DNA of 64,000 nucleotides from Pseudorhizobium banfieldiae (GCF_000967425.1 NZ_FO082820.1:744001-808000); one strand, 5' to 3'; numbered from the stretch's first letter, positions 1 through 9,385 are shown. Translations and numbers: made by a program. The notes: generated from the letters alone by a model not told the origin.

Positions 1-834
1 TCGCTGGAGGCATGGTGCGGCTCGACCTTGATTGACCGCGGCAGTCACAGATTGGCGCTGACCGAGGCTGGAAAGGTCATGGTTGAAGCCGCTGACGATG
101 TCCTCCGTCGACTAGAAAGGTCGAAGCACGAGCTGCAGCAAGTCCGCAGCGCAACGGCAACGTTGACCGTCGCCTCCACCCATGCGCTCTCTTATACGTT
201 CTTTCCAGGATGGGTGCAGCGGCTTGGATCGATAGCGTCAACAATGCCGATCAGGCTCCTCTCCGACAACATGAACGAGTGCGAGCGGCTCATGCTCGAG
301 GGCGGGGCCCAGTTCCTGTTGTGCCACCACCATCCCGGTACGGCGACGCGCCTGTCCGAAAGCGACTTCCCGATGATGACCCTCTCGCATGAGCGGCTCG
401 TCCCGGTCAGCCGTCGCGATCCTGATGGACAAGCGATCTACAGCTTGCCGGGCTCGTCCTCGCGGTCAGTTCCGTGGTTGATGTTTGAAGGGACCTCCGG
501 TATGGGCCGGATTCTGGTGTCGGCACTCTCTCAGCGAAGTGAGGATCTGCATCTGCATAACGTCTTCAGCTCTCACCTCGCCATGGTACTGAAAGCTCTC
601 GCGCTTGAAGGCAAAGGTGTTGCATGGATTCCGGAGAGCCTCGCTGCCGACGAGCTTTCCCCTGGTGGTCGCCTCGCCATTGCCGGCTCCCTGGATTGGG
701 CGGTCCCTGTCCAGGTGGCTCTTTTCCGAACTCTGCGGCCGCTGCCCGATATGGCGGAGCGGTTCTGGCAGTTGGCCCGCGATAAGTCGCTGGGGCAGGT
801 CAGTTCAGTTGCAGGTCCGGTGTCCGCTCCTTGA
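1..834 (+). CDS. LysR-family transcriptional regulator, 5' end outside window
   Basis: The frame is open from base 1, so the gene starts upstream and most of the DNA-binding helix-turn-helix is missing. The visible N-terminus has the end of a LysR winged helix: LE-W, a G, an R, then LALTEAG. A linker helix follows, then a substrate-binding domain. The stretch with SSHLAMVLKALALEGKGVAW is typical of the effector domain, with some resemblance to HypT/YjiE-type members. It converges on the next LysR gene and their 3' ends overlap by 35 bp. Its target is unknown; it may belong to a locus left of the window. Confidence 0.85.
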   Translation, partial: SLEAWCGSTLIDRGSHRLALTEAGKVMVEAADDVLRRLERSKHELQQVRSATATLTVASTHALSYTFFPGWVQRLGSIASTMPIRLLSDNMNECERLMLEGGAQFLLCHHHPGTATRLSESDFPMMTLSHERLVPVSRRDPDGQAIYSLPGSSSRSVPWLMFEGTSGMGRILVSALSQRSEDLHLHNVFSSHLAMVLKALALEGKGVAWIPESLAADELSPGGRLAIAGSLDWAVPVQVALFRTLRPLPDMAERFWQLARDKSLGQVSSVAGPVSAP

Positions 835-1699
835 TGCGCTCGCGCAGCAGCTCGACGAACAACCTCACCTTGGCTGACAGGTTGAGCCGCTCCGGATAGA
901 CCGCCATGACGTCGGCTCTCATGTAGTAGCGCGGAAGAACTACAACCAGTCGACCGGCGCGGACGTGGGATGCCACGTCCCATTCAGACCTGAGCATTAT
1001 GCCATGGCCGTTCAAGACCCAAGAGACAGCAATTTCACCGTCGTTGGTGGACAACCCGCCGGCAACCCGGACACTGTCTTCGGTGCCGAACCGCCAGACG
1101 TCGTACGCAGCATGTTCCTGCCTCAGGACAATGCATGAGTGCTGCGTGAGGTCCGAGAGCCGCTTCGGCGTTCCGTGTCCACGCAGATATTCGGGAGAAG
1201 CCACCAGAACCCGGCGGTTGCGCAAGAGGAGCCCCATCACTTGGCGCGTAGCCGTCGGCTCCCCGAAGCGGATTTGAAGATCGAAACCTTCTTCCATGAT
1301 GTTGAGTGGTGCGTCGGTAAGAACGAGCTGAGCTTCCACTCCAGGATGTCTGTTGACGAATGCAGATACAGCCGGCGCCACATGCTCGCGCCCGAACTGG
1401 AAGGTCGCGTTGATCCGCAACAGACCTTGGGGTTCTCCGCGAGCAGAGACGATTGCCTCCTCGGCCGCTGCAATGCGGTTGATGATGTCCATTGAGGCTG
1501 CGAGGTAGGCTTCCCCTTCGCTTGTAAGGCTGACTCGTCGTGTGGTCCGATTGACCAGACGAACGCCGAGACGATCTTCCATTCTTGCAAGCCGCCGACT
1601 GACGGCCGAAGCGGTAAGCCCAAGCTCAAGCGCCGCCTCCGACAGACTGCTCCGCTGCGCAACGACGGTGAAGAAGCGCATGTCAGTTTCACCGTTCAT
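800..1699 (-). CDS. LysR-family transcriptional regulator, likely local regulator of the tct operon
   Basis: A 299-residue protein. The helix-turn-helix is at about residues 5-60 (SLSEAALELGLTASAVSRRL, then RLGVRLVNRTTRRVSLTSEG), followed by a type 2 periplasmic-binding effector domain. The start is the ATG at 1699 because homology begins just after it; the open frame extends further upstream without family features. It is transcribed away from the TctC gene across a 247-bp gap, the usual geometry for a LysR activator and its target. Its ligand is therefore inferred to be the substrate or an intermediate of the tct-dehydrogenase-kinase locus. Family assignment is firm; the target is an inference. 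Confidence 0.88.
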   Translation of the reverse strand: MNGETDMRFFTVVAQRSSLSEAALELGLTASAVSRRLARMEDRLGVRLVNRTTRRVSLTSEGEAYLAASMDIINRIAAAEEAIVSARGEPQGLLRINATFQFGREHVAPAVSAFVNRHPGVEAQLVLTDAPLNIMEEGFDLQIRFGEPTATRQVMGLLLRNRRVLVASPEYLRGHGTPKRLSDLTQHSCIVLRQEHAAYDVWRFGTEDSVRVAGGLSTNDGEIAVSWVLNGHGIMLRSEWDVASHVRAGRLVVVLPRYYMRADVMAVYPERLNLSAKVRLFVELLRERIKERTPDLQLN

Positions 1700-1946
1700 T
1701 CTCGGCTCGCTCACTTGTTCCCAAAAATCAATAATGAAATGAATTTGCGGAAATTCCCAGCGTTTCCTGCGGCCTCTATGCTGACGATGTCTTTGTTCGC
1801 ACAGCAAGGGTGCTGAGTGGCCGTGGGAGAGGTTGCTTAGGCTGGAGGAACTTGTGCATCCGGCGTTCGGTCGAACGTCGCGCTGTTTCTTCAACAGGTG
1901 CGTGTCGGGCCCGGCTCGGGCAGAAGTTCATCAGGGAGGAACCAAG

Positions 1947-2909
1947 ATGAAGATCAAGACCATTTTCGCGGCCACAGTTGGCCTGTCGCTCCTGGCGGTA
2001 ATGCCGGCCGTCGCCCAGTCTGCGTCAGATTTCCCCAATAAGCCGATGACCTACATCATTCCCTTCGACGCTGGCGGCGAATCCGACATCTCGGCGCGCT
2101 TCCAGCAGGCTGAATGGAAGGAGCATGCAGGTCAGGATGTCGTCATCCAATACCAGGCCGGTGCCGGTGGCGCCCAGGCCTGGTCGAAACTCAATGACAT
2201 TGCCGGCGACGGCTACACCATCATGGGCATCAACCTGCCGCACACCATCCTGCAGCCGCTGGAAGGCGATGTCGGCTACAAGACGGATGATCTGACGCCG
2301 GTTCACTATTTCCACTACACGCCGAACGCGATCTTTGTCCCGGCAGACAGCCAGTTCAAGACGCTCCAGGAGTTGATCGACTACGCGAAGTCGAACCCCG
2401 GCATGGTGACCTTCGCTGGTTCAGGTTCGAAGTCGGCTAACAATCTGGGACAACTCCAGTTTGACGAGACTGCCGGCGTCAAGACGACCTATGTTCCCTT
2501 CTCGGGAACTGGACCGTCTGTAACCGCCGTTCTCGGCAACCAGACGCTCGCAGGGTTCAACTACGTGACGTCGGCCATGAACCAGGGTGACGCGCTGCGC
2601 ATGCTGGCTGTCGCTTCCGAGGAGCGTATGCCGGCCTTCCCGGACGTGCCTACCTTCAAGGAACTGGGCTTTGATATCGTCGGAGGTGCTTACCGCGGTG
2701 TCGCCGTGCCCGCATCGACCCCGGAAGACATTCGCAAGAAGATTTCTGACATCGTCGCCGCAATCAATGCGGATCCGGACTTCGTGAAGAAGATGGAGGA
2801 TGGCGGATTTGTCCTGACCGACATCACCTATGACAAGATGCCTGATTTCGTTTCGAAGATGAAGACGGAATACTCTGAGGGTGCCAAGGCACTGGGCATC
2901 GGTCAATAA
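1947..2909 (+). CDS. tctC: Tripartite tricarboxylate transporter substrate-binding protein (TctC/Bug family)
   Basis: A 320-residue periplasmic solute receptor. A signal peptide covers about residues 1-24 and ends at VAQ. The mature part begins with FPNKP and contains the Bug-family pattern of a GGESD segment, a GAGGAQAW loop and a PFSGTGPSVTAVLGNQ segment. The start at 1947 has a GGGAGGA ribosome site 6 bp upstream; longer in-frame starts would bury the signal peptide. Bug proteins bind small carboxylates and hand them to the TctA/TctB membrane unit, encoded 13 bp downstream. The ligand cannot be read from sequence, but the following genes suggest a C4 hydroxy-acid such as tartrate, malate or threonate. 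Confidence 0.92.
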   Translation: MKIKTIFAATVGLSLLAVMPAVAQSASDFPNKPMTYIIPFDAGGESDISARFQQAEWKEHAGQDVVIQYQAGAGGAQAWSKLNDIAGDGYTIMGINLPHTILQPLEGDVGYKTDDLTPVHYFHYTPNAIFVPADSQFKTLQELIDYAKSNPGMVTFAGSGSKSANNLGQLQFDETAGVKTTYVPFSGTGPSVTAVLGNQTLAGFNYVTSAMNQGDALRMLAVASEERMPAFPDVPTFKELGFDIVGGAYRGVAVPASTPEDIRKKISDIVAAINADPDFVKKMEDGGFVLTDITYDKMPDFVSKMKTEYSEGAKALGIGQ

Positions 2910-2922
2910 GGGGAGCAGGTGA

Positions 2923-4944
2923 ATGGAACTGCTCGGCTACTTTCTGCACGCTCTCACACCGCTCAACTTGTTACTGGCGCTGGTAGGAGTCGTGCTCGGG
3001 ACAATCATCGGCGCCTTGCCGGGTTTGTCGGCCACCATGGCAGTGGCGGTTCTCGTTCCATTCACCTTCACCATGGACCCCGCCTCGGGCATGATCGCGC
3101 TCGGCGCGATCTATACCGGTGCGATCTACGGTGGGGCGTTTGCCGCAATCCTCGTGAATACGCCAGGAACGCCTTCGTCCATCGCCACCACGTTCGACGG
3201 CTACCCTATGGCGCGGCGTGGTGATGGCGGCCTCGCCGTGACATTGGCAACGCTTGCATCGGTCGTCGGAGGCTTGGTTGGGGCACTGGCTCTCCTGTTC
3301 CTTGCACCGCCGCTCGCACGGGTTGCGCTGGCCTTTGGGCCGCCGGAATATTTCTGGCTCGCAATCTTTGGTCTTACGTTGATTGCAGCGCTTTCGGTAG
3401 GGAATACCCTGAAAGGTTTGATCGGTGCATGCCTCGGACTTCTGCTATCGATGGTGGGTGTCGCCGTCGTCGGCGGCGACGTTCGGTTGACAGCCGGCGT
3501 GCCCGCCTTTCTTGGCGGCATCGACGTGGTTTCCGCATTGATCGGTCTCTATTGCGTCCCAGTTATCCTTGATCTTGTTGCAACGAACAGAGGCCATCTG
3601 GACTTCGCCTCCGACGACAAGGGCTACCGCCTGCTCGAGGCGATGCGGATTGCCTGGGCGTCGAAGTTCAACGTCATCCGTTCATCCGTCATCGGTACCG
3701 TCATCGGCATTCTGCCTGGGGCCGGTGGTTCGATCGCCGGTCTCGTCAGTTACACCGAGGCACGGAGGGCTTCTCCAAACACCGCGAACTTCGGCAAGGG
3801 CGAGCCGGATGGTGTCATCGCCACCGAGGCAGCGAACAACGCCACCGTGGGTGGCGGCTTCATACCGACACTTGTTCTGGGGATACCAGGCACGCCGCCC
3901 GATGCAATCATTCTCGGAGCCTTGTTGGTGCAGGGTATCAAGATCGGCCCTCAGCTTTTCAATTCCGAGGCCGACATCGTCTATACCTTCATCTATGGGT
4001 TGCTGATCGCGACACTGCTGATGTTGCCGGCTGGCCTGCTGATCGGCAGATACGCCTATCGCTCGATCATCACCTTCCCGAAGTCATTGCTCGTCCCGAC
4101 CATCGCCTTCCTCACGGTGGTGGGATCCTTTGCGATCCACTCGAATGTCCAGGATGCTCAGATGATGTTTGTCCTCGGCGTCATCGCCTGGATTCTGGAT
4201 CGTTATGGATTCCAACCGTCTCCGATCGTTCTCGGGCTAGTCCTCGGACAGATCGCGGAGCAGGGTTTCGTCCAGACATGGCTGATCGGTAATGCCACTG
4301 GAAACCTGCTTGGCATGTATTTCGGTCGTCCCATCAGCATCGCCATCATCGCCGCCGCAGTCATCGCACTTTGCTATCCCTTCTATGCAGAATGGCGCGC
4401 CAAGCGCAGACGTTCGGTGCCCCTTACGGAGATTGCCGCGGAGGCCGAGGCACATCCTATCGATCTCCCTGCAGACTCCGTACCGGCGGCGCGAGTCCGT
4501 GATATCGGCGGAATGACCCTTGCCGTGATCTTTATTGTCGTCGGCGGCCTGGCTCTATTCGACACGAGCCGGATGAGCATGATGGGCTCCGTTTTCCCGA
4601 GAGCAATTTCGATCCTGCTGATCGGCCTGTCCCTGACCTTGCTTGCCCTTTCCTTCCTTGGCCGAGGTGTCCGGCCACCCAAGCCGGAGACTGACGCAGC
4701 CTCCCGCAGGCGCATCATACTGGCGGTCATCTTCGGACTGTGGGTCTTCGCGATCCCGTTGCTGGGGTTTGCGACCAGTTCGCTGATCGCATTCGTCGCG
4801 ATGATGTTCCTTGCAGAATACGAACGCCAGACGGCGGTCGTCTGGCTTCGCCGGACTGCTACCGCAGTCGCGACGGTGATGATCTTCTGGCTGCTGATGT
4901 CCGAGGTGCTGCTGCTGCGAGTGCCTTCAGGCTTCCTGTTCTGA
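2923..4944 (+). CDS. Fused TctA-TctB membrane component of tripartite tricarboxylate transporter
   Basis: A 673-residue membrane protein. Residues about 1-500 are a TctA permease: GALPGLSATMAVAVLVPFTF near the N-terminus, then PGTPSS and the second-half motif LGIPGTPPDA. A hydrophilic linker at about 490-525 leads into a C-terminal block of four helices (about 525-673) that resembles the small TctB subunit. TctA and TctB are usually separate genes of about 500 and 150-170 residues, and the length here equals their sum. No separate tctB is seen nearby. It drives uptake of the acid bound by the TctC protein. GGGGAGCAGG precedes the ATG. The TctA part is certain; the TctB call rests on topology and length. 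Confidence 0.88.
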   Translation: MELLGYFLHALTPLNLLLALVGVVLGTIIGALPGLSATMAVAVLVPFTFTMDPASGMIALGAIYTGAIYGGAFAAILVNTPGTPSSIATTFDGYPMARRGDGGLAVTLATLASVVGGLVGALALLFLAPPLARVALAFGPPEYFWLAIFGLTLIAALSVGNTLKGLIGACLGLLLSMVGVAVVGGDVRLTAGVPAFLGGIDVVSALIGLYCVPVILDLVATNRGHLDFASDDKGYRLLEAMRIAWASKFNVIRSSVIGTVIGILPGAGGSIAGLVSYTEARRASPNTANFGKGEPDGVIATEAANNATVGGGFIPTLVLGIPGTPPDAIILGALLVQGIKIGPQLFNSEADIVYTFIYGLLIATLLMLPAGLLIGRYAYRSIITFPKSLLVPTIAFLTVVGSFAIHSNVQDAQMMFVLGVIAWILDRYGFQPSPIVLGLVLGQIAEQGFVQTWLIGNATGNLLGMYFGRPISIAIIAAAVIALCYPFYAEWRAKRRRSVPLTEIAAEAEAHPIDLPADSVPAARVRDIGGMTLAVIFIVVGGLALFDTSRMSMMGSVFPRAISILLIGLSLTLLALSFLGRGVRPPKPETDAASRRRIILAVIFGLWVFAIPLLGFATSSLIAFVAMMFLAEYERQTAVVWLRRTATAVATVMIFWLLMSEVLLLRVPSGFLF

Positions 4945-5005
4945 TCGGTGACCGCCTTTTGAGATTCACCCCGCCCTTCAGGTTGCAAAGAGACAAGAGA
5001 GACAG

Positions 5006-6076
5006 ATGACCAGTAATCACATGAAGATCGCCGTCATTCCCGGCGATGGGATAGGCAAAGAGGTCGTGCCCGAGGGGCTGCGCGTACTGGAGGCAGCGGC
5101 CAGCCGATACGGCTTGAACTTCGCCTTCGGCGAATTCGATTTCGCCTCCTGCGATTACTACGCAAAGCACGGAAAGATGATGCCCGACGACTGGAAGGCT
5201 CAGGTGGGCGGACATGACGCGATCTTTTTTGGTGCGGTCGGGTGGCCGGCATCAGTGCCGGATCACATCTCTCTTTGGGGGTCGCTCATCCAGTTCCGTC
5301 GTGAGTTCGACCAGTATGTCAGCCTTCGCCCGGCGCGGCTGATGGCTGGGGTCCAGTCGCCCCTCTCGGGCCGCAACACGGGTGACATCGACATGATGAT
5401 CGTCCGAGAGAATACGGAAGGCGAATATTCTTCCGTGGGCGGGATCATGTTCCCCGGGACGGATCGCGAGGTTGTCCTGCAGGAGACGGTCATGACGCGG
5501 ACAGGCGTCGATCGGATATTGCGATATGCTTTCGAGCTTGCTCGCAAGCGTGGCGGAAAACTGACCTCCGCCACTAAGTCGAACGGTATCTCGATCTCCA
5601 TGCCGTATTGGGATGAGCGCGTGGCCGAGATGTCGAAGAACTACCCTGATATCAGCGTCGACAAGTATCACATCGATATCCTCACAGCGCTTTTTGTCTT
5701 GCACCCGGATCGCTTCGACGTCGTCGTTGCCTCGAACCTGTTCGGCGACATCCTTTCCGACCTGGGCCCCGCCTGCACCGGCACGATCGGCATCGCTCCC
5801 TCGGCCAACATCAACCCGGAGCGCCGCTTTCCTTCGCTATTCGAACCGGTGCACGGATCTGCGCCCGATATCGCGGGCAAAGGGGTCGCCAATCCCGTCG
5901 GCCAGATTTGGGCAGGGGCGATGATGCTGGACCATCTGGGGCATCCGGAGGCCGCAGCCGGGATTGTCGAGGCGATCGAAAGGGTTCTGGCCGAGCCGCG
6001 CCTGCGCACCCGCGATCTCGGCGGACAGGCCGACACGATCGCGTGCGGCAAGGCGATTGCGGACGCTCTAGGATAA
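5006..6076 (+). CDS. Tartrate dehydrogenase / D-malate dehydrogenase family protein, copy 1
   Basis: A 356-residue member of the isocitrate/isopropylmalate dehydrogenase superfamily, which oxidises 2-hydroxy-acids with NAD and may decarboxylate them. Visible features are IPGDGIGKEV at the N-terminus, RENTEGEYSSVGG, the lysine in ATKSNG, the aspartate in HIDILTALFV and the metal-site NLFGDILSDLGP, followed by EPVHGSAPDIAGKG. These keep the expected lysine and aspartates. A start at 5021 (MKIAVIPGD) is also possible. It lies 61 bp after the transporter and before a paralogue of equal length, so it probably acts on the imported acid. Substrate preference among tartrate, D-malate and related acids is not decidable by eye. 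Confidence 0.86.
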   Translation: MTSNHMKIAVIPGDGIGKEVVPEGLRVLEAAASRYGLNFAFGEFDFASCDYYAKHGKMMPDDWKAQVGGHDAIFFGAVGWPASVPDHISLWGSLIQFRREFDQYVSLRPARLMAGVQSPLSGRNTGDIDMMIVRENTEGEYSSVGGIMFPGTDREVVLQETVMTRTGVDRILRYAFELARKRGGKLTSATKSNGISISMPYWDERVAEMSKNYPDISVDKYHIDILTALFVLHPDRFDVVVASNLFGDILSDLGPACTGTIGIAPSANINPERRFPSLFEPVHGSAPDIAGKGVANPVGQIWAGAMMLDHLGHPEAAAGIVEAIERVLAEPRLRTRDLGGQADTIACGKAIADALG

Positions 6077-6133
6077 AAGGACAGGCTCCGCGGCGCAGAA
6101 AGAATGAATGCGGCCCTCGCAATGGAGAAGCAT

Positions 6134-7207
6134 ATGAGACGACACAACATCGCAGCGATACCCGCTGACGGCATCGGCCCGGAGGTTATCGCTGCCGGCC
6201 TTCAAGCGCTGGAGGAGCTTTCCCGCCGCGACGGTGGTTTTGAGCTATCCGTCACGACGTTCGACTGGAGCTCCGAGCGCTACAAGAGGACCGGGTCTCT
6301 GATGCCCGACGACGGCCTGGAGCAGCTTCGGCAATTCGACGCGATCTTCTTCGGTGCAGTTGGTGCGCCGGACGTTCCCGACCATCTCACCCTGTGGGGA
6401 TTGCGCCTGCCCATCTGCCAGGGGTTTGACCAGTACGCGAATGTCCGTCCCACGAAGATCCTGCCGGGTGTCAGTTCTCCGCTCGCGGGCGTCGGGCCAG
6501 GTGATCTCGATTGGGTAATTGTGCGCGAAAACTCGGAAGGGGAATATTCCGGTCACGGCGGCAGAGCCCACAAGGGTCTGCCCGAAGAAGTCGGCACCGA
6601 AGTGGCCATTTTCACCCGCGTAGGTGTGACGCGCATCATGCGATATGCCTTCAGCCTCGCCCAGGCCCGTCCACGCAAGCTGCTGACAGTGGTGACGAAG
6701 TCCAACGCCCAGCGTCACGGCATGGTCATGTGGGATGAGATCGCGGCAGAGGTTGCCATAGAATTCCCGGACGTCGCCTGGGACAAGATGCTCGTCGATG
6801 CCATGACCGTCAGGATGGTCAAGAATCCGAAGAGCCTCGACACCATAGTCGCTACCAACTTGCATGCCGACATCCTGTCCGATCTCGCAGGGGCACTGGC
6901 TGGCAGCCTGGGAGTTGCCCCGACGGGCAACATCGACCCGCAGCGCCGCTATCCATCAATGTTCGAGCCGATCCACGGCTCGGCTTTCGACATAACGGGA
7001 AAGGGCATCGCAAATCCCGTGGCCACATTCTGGACTGCGGCGCAGCTGTTGGAGCACCTGGGCGAGAAGCCGGCGGCTGACCGTCTCATGCGCGCTGTCG
7101 AGAAGGTGTGTGGCGATGGCATCCTGACGCCGGACGTAGGGGGAAGTGCATCGACGCAACAGGTGACGGACGCAGTCTGCGAGGCGATCCGCGGCTCCAA
7201 CATCTGA
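6134..7207 (+). CDS. Tartrate dehydrogenase / D-malate dehydrogenase family protein, copy 2
   Basis: A 357-residue paralogue of the preceding enzyme. It shares IPADGIGPEV, RENSEGEYSGHGG, VVTKSNAQRHGMVMWDE, NLHADILSDLAGALAG and EPIHGSAFDITGKG, so the catalytic lysine and metal-binding aspartates are kept. The two copies differ strongly around the substrate loop: LWGLRLPICQGFDQYANVRP here against LWGSLIQFRREFDQYVSLRP. This suggests different substrates or a hetero-oligomer. The ATG at 6134 has GGAG six bases upstream; an ATG at 6104 is less well placed. It is co-directional with copy 1 after a 57-bp gap. Confidence 0.85.
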   Translation: MRRHNIAAIPADGIGPEVIAAGLQALEELSRRDGGFELSVTTFDWSSERYKRTGSLMPDDGLEQLRQFDAIFFGAVGAPDVPDHLTLWGLRLPICQGFDQYANVRPTKILPGVSSPLAGVGPGDLDWVIVRENSEGEYSGHGGRAHKGLPEEVGTEVAIFTRVGVTRIMRYAFSLAQARPRKLLTVVTKSNAQRHGMVMWDEIAAEVAIEFPDVAWDKMLVDAMTVRMVKNPKSLDTIVATNLHADILSDLAGALAGSLGVAPTGNIDPQRRYPSMFEPIHGSAFDITGKGIANPVATFWTAAQLLEHLGEKPAADRLMRAVEKVCGDGILTPDVGGSASTQQVTDAVCEAIRGSNI

Positions 7208-7362
7208 GGTGTCGTGGAGGAAGCGGATGCCAGGGACCTGCGGCAGCGTACGGTGGATGAGAGATGGCAGCGACCTCCCGAGATCGCTCTGCTTTTGCCG
7301 TTGTAATGCGCCGATGTTTCCGGTTGAGCTAGCTCGCCCATTGCAGGAATAAAAGCTGGAGT

Positions 7363-8394
7363 GTGATCTCGTTGCTCGCCATCCTTGCCGATGATTTGAC
7401 GGGTGCATTGGATGCCTCTGCGCCCTTTGCCGCCAGGGGAATGCACGTAGAAGTTGCTCTGACGGTCGAGGCGATCGGCGAAGCCCTTCAAGCCAATCCG
7501 GCGGTGCTTGCGGTCAATCTGGGATCGCGCGAACTGGACGTCGCTGTTGCTCGCGACAGGACGACCGCGGCTCTTGGCGCTTTTCCGCCTGCGACGCGGT
7601 TATTCAAGAAGATCGACTCGCGGCTGAAGGGGCATATTGCAGCAGAACTCGATGTCATGCTCTTCAAGTCCGCATTGGTCGCGCCGGCGATACCGAGCTT
7701 CGGCCGCATTGTTCAAAACGGAGAGGTGCAGGGGTTCGGGATCACAAGCCCGATCTCCATTCGCGAATGCCTTGGCCGGCATATGGAAAGGGCGACAGTG
7801 CCCGATACGCTTGCGCAGGACGACCTCTGTGAATGGGTTGTAACGTCAGACGCTGCGGGCTTCGATCTCCTCGTCGGCGCCCGTGGGCTGGCGGAGGCGT
7901 TGGCCGATACGATGACAGATCGGGCGTCCGCTCGGCTTGCGGAGCTGCCACAGGGCACGGCGCTCTTCGTGGTAGGCTCCCATGACCCGATCACCATTGT
8001 GCAGGTCGAAGAACTTCGAGGAGCATTCGACGTCGATTACCTGGCTGCGCCCAACGGCAAGGTTCTAGAGACTAGACCGATCAATGCCATGATTACCGTA
8101 GTGCAGGCTGTTCAAGGTGAGTTTCCCGCAGACCCGCTGCAGGTTTCGCGTGCGCTAGCCAAGGCGGTGGTGCCGATGGTGAGCAAGACCGTGTCGACGC
8201 TGCTTCTTACCGGTGGAGCAACCGCTGAGGCTGTCATGGAAGAAATGGGAATAAACCGGTTCCGCCTGGCCGGTGAATGTCTCCCCGGATTGGGCTTGGC
8301 GCATGCTGGCGGCCTTTGCATCATCACGAAATCGGGGGGATTTGGGGCCCCCGACACCCTTGTAAGGATCGCCGCCCAGCTTCGTGACCGGTAA
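7363..8394 (+). CDS. Four-carbon acid sugar kinase family protein (DUF1537 type)
   Basis: A 343-residue protein with both halves of the four-carbon acid sugar kinase family. The N-terminal domain has ILADDLTGALDASAPFA, FKKIDSRLKG and the loop LVAPAIPSFGRIVQNGEVQG. The C-terminal nucleotide-binding domain has LLLTGGATAEAV and TKSGGFGAPDTL. Family members (DtnK, LtnK, OtnK) phosphorylate D-threonate, L-threonate or erythronate at O4. Most are near 420 residues, so this one is compact, with the shortening in the middle. Translation begins with GTG after GCTGGA. The next gene, converging on it after 34 bp, is the PdxA2 enzyme that oxidises the phosphorylated product. The kinase function is inferred from this pairing. 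Confidence 0.85.
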   Translation: MISLLAILADDLTGALDASAPFAARGMHVEVALTVEAIGEALQANPAVLAVNLGSRELDVAVARDRTTAALGAFPPATRLFKKIDSRLKGHIAAELDVMLFKSALVAPAIPSFGRIVQNGEVQGFGITSPISIRECLGRHMERATVPDTLAQDDLCEWVVTSDAAGFDLLVGARGLAEALADTMTDRASARLAELPQGTALFVVGSHDPITIVQVEELRGAFDVDYLAAPNGKVLETRPINAMITVVQAVQGEFPADPLQVSRALAKAVVPMVSKTVSTLLLTGGATAEAVMEEMGINRFRLAGECLPGLGLAHAGGLCIITKSGGFGAPDTLVRIAAQLRDR

Positions 8395-8428
8395 GGGGCC
8401 GAGGGTCGGTGACGGCCCGAGAGAAGGG

Positions 8429-9385
8429 TCAGCCTTGCTCGGAGCGACCGGCCACCAGCTTGCGCGCATAGGCAATTGCGGAGTTCATGTTGCCATGGTT
8501 GGCGATGCCCTTGCCGGCAATGTCGAAGGCGGTACCGTGGTCGACGGAGGTTCGATCGATCTGCAGGCCTACAGAGACATTCACTGCGGTATCGAAGGCG
8601 ACGAGCTTGATCGGGATATGTCCCTGGTCGTGATACTGGGCGACGACCAGGTCGAAGGCACCGGAATAGGCGCGGTGGAACACGGTGTCGGCCGATATCG
8701 GCCCATGAGCGTCAATCCCTTCGGCGCGCGCAGCGGCGACAGCCGGGGCGATCTGGTCATCGTCCTCCGTGCCGAAGAGACCGTTCTCTCCGCAATGCGG
8801 GTTGATGCCGGCGACGGCGATCCTGGGTGAGGCGTAGCCAACGCGCCTGAGATGCGCATCGCCCGCTCGAATGGTCGCGAGCACCCGCTCCGTCGTCGCG
8901 CGGCGGATCGCCTCCTGCAGCGAGACATGGGTGGAGACGTGAATGACCTTCAACCGCTCGGAGGCGAGCAGCATATAGGCGGCTTTCGACCCGGTGAGGC
9001 TGCGCAGCATGCCAGTATGGCCGTCATAGTGGTGGCCGGCGCTGTTCAGCGCCTCCTTGTTGATCGGGGCGGTGACGATGCAGCCGATCGCGCAAGCTTG
9101 CGCGTCGCGAACCGCCCTTTCGATGAAGCGGAAGGACGCGTCACCGGCGACGGAGCTTAACTGCCCCCAGGGGAGGGGTGCGCCGTCGAGCGGAAGATCC
9201 ACGACATTCGGTGAAAGATCGAGGTCGAGGCCGAGCACCGCGCGAGCCGCCTCCAGTGTCGTGAGATTGCCGTAGATGCGGGTCCTCTGCCGTTCTGCCG
9301 GCGACATGTCGGCAAGCGCGCGCACGGAGATTTCCGGACCGATGCCGCAGGGGTCGCCCATGGTGATGCCGATGATGTCGCTCAT
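8429..9385 (-). CDS. pdxA2: PdxA2-type 4-phospho-threonate/erythronate dehydrogenase (PdxA family)
   Basis: A 318-residue member of the PdxA family. It contains [14 protein letters not shown] at residues 6-19, the divalent metal histidine in YDGHTGML (H123), a second histidine in [10 protein letters not shown] and the third in [10 protein letters not shown], then [10 protein letters not shown]. Classical PdxA makes vitamin B6. The PdxA2 clade instead oxidises and decarboxylates 4-phospho-D-threonate or 4-phospho-D-erythronate to dihydroxyacetone phosphate, and is typically encoded next to a DUF1537 kinase, as here. The start at 9385 begins the conserved region. It is on the opposite strand to the kinase, so the two are not one operon. 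The substrate stereochemistry is not known. Confidence 0.85.
   Translation of the reverse strand: MSDIIGITMGDPCGIGPEISVRALADMSPAERQRTRIYGNLTTLEAARAVLGLDLDLSPNVVDLPLDGAPLPWGQLSSVAGDASFRFIERAVRDAQACAIGCIVTAPINKEALNSAGHHYDGHTGMLRSLTGSKAAYMLLASERLKVIHVSTHVSLQEAIRRATTERVLATIRAGDAHLRRVGYASPRIAVAGINPHCGENGLFGTEDDDQIAPAVAAARAEGIDAHGPISADTVFHRAYSGAFDLVVAQYHDQGHIPIKLVAFDTAVNVSVGLQIDRTSVDHGTAFDIAGKGIANHGNMNSAIAYARKLVAGRSEQG

Noticed and set aside
1847..1871. GGAAC upstream of the TctC gene as a stress promoter
   Set aside because: No TT lies at the required spacing (CGGT and GTT positions are off by bases), so it does not fit.
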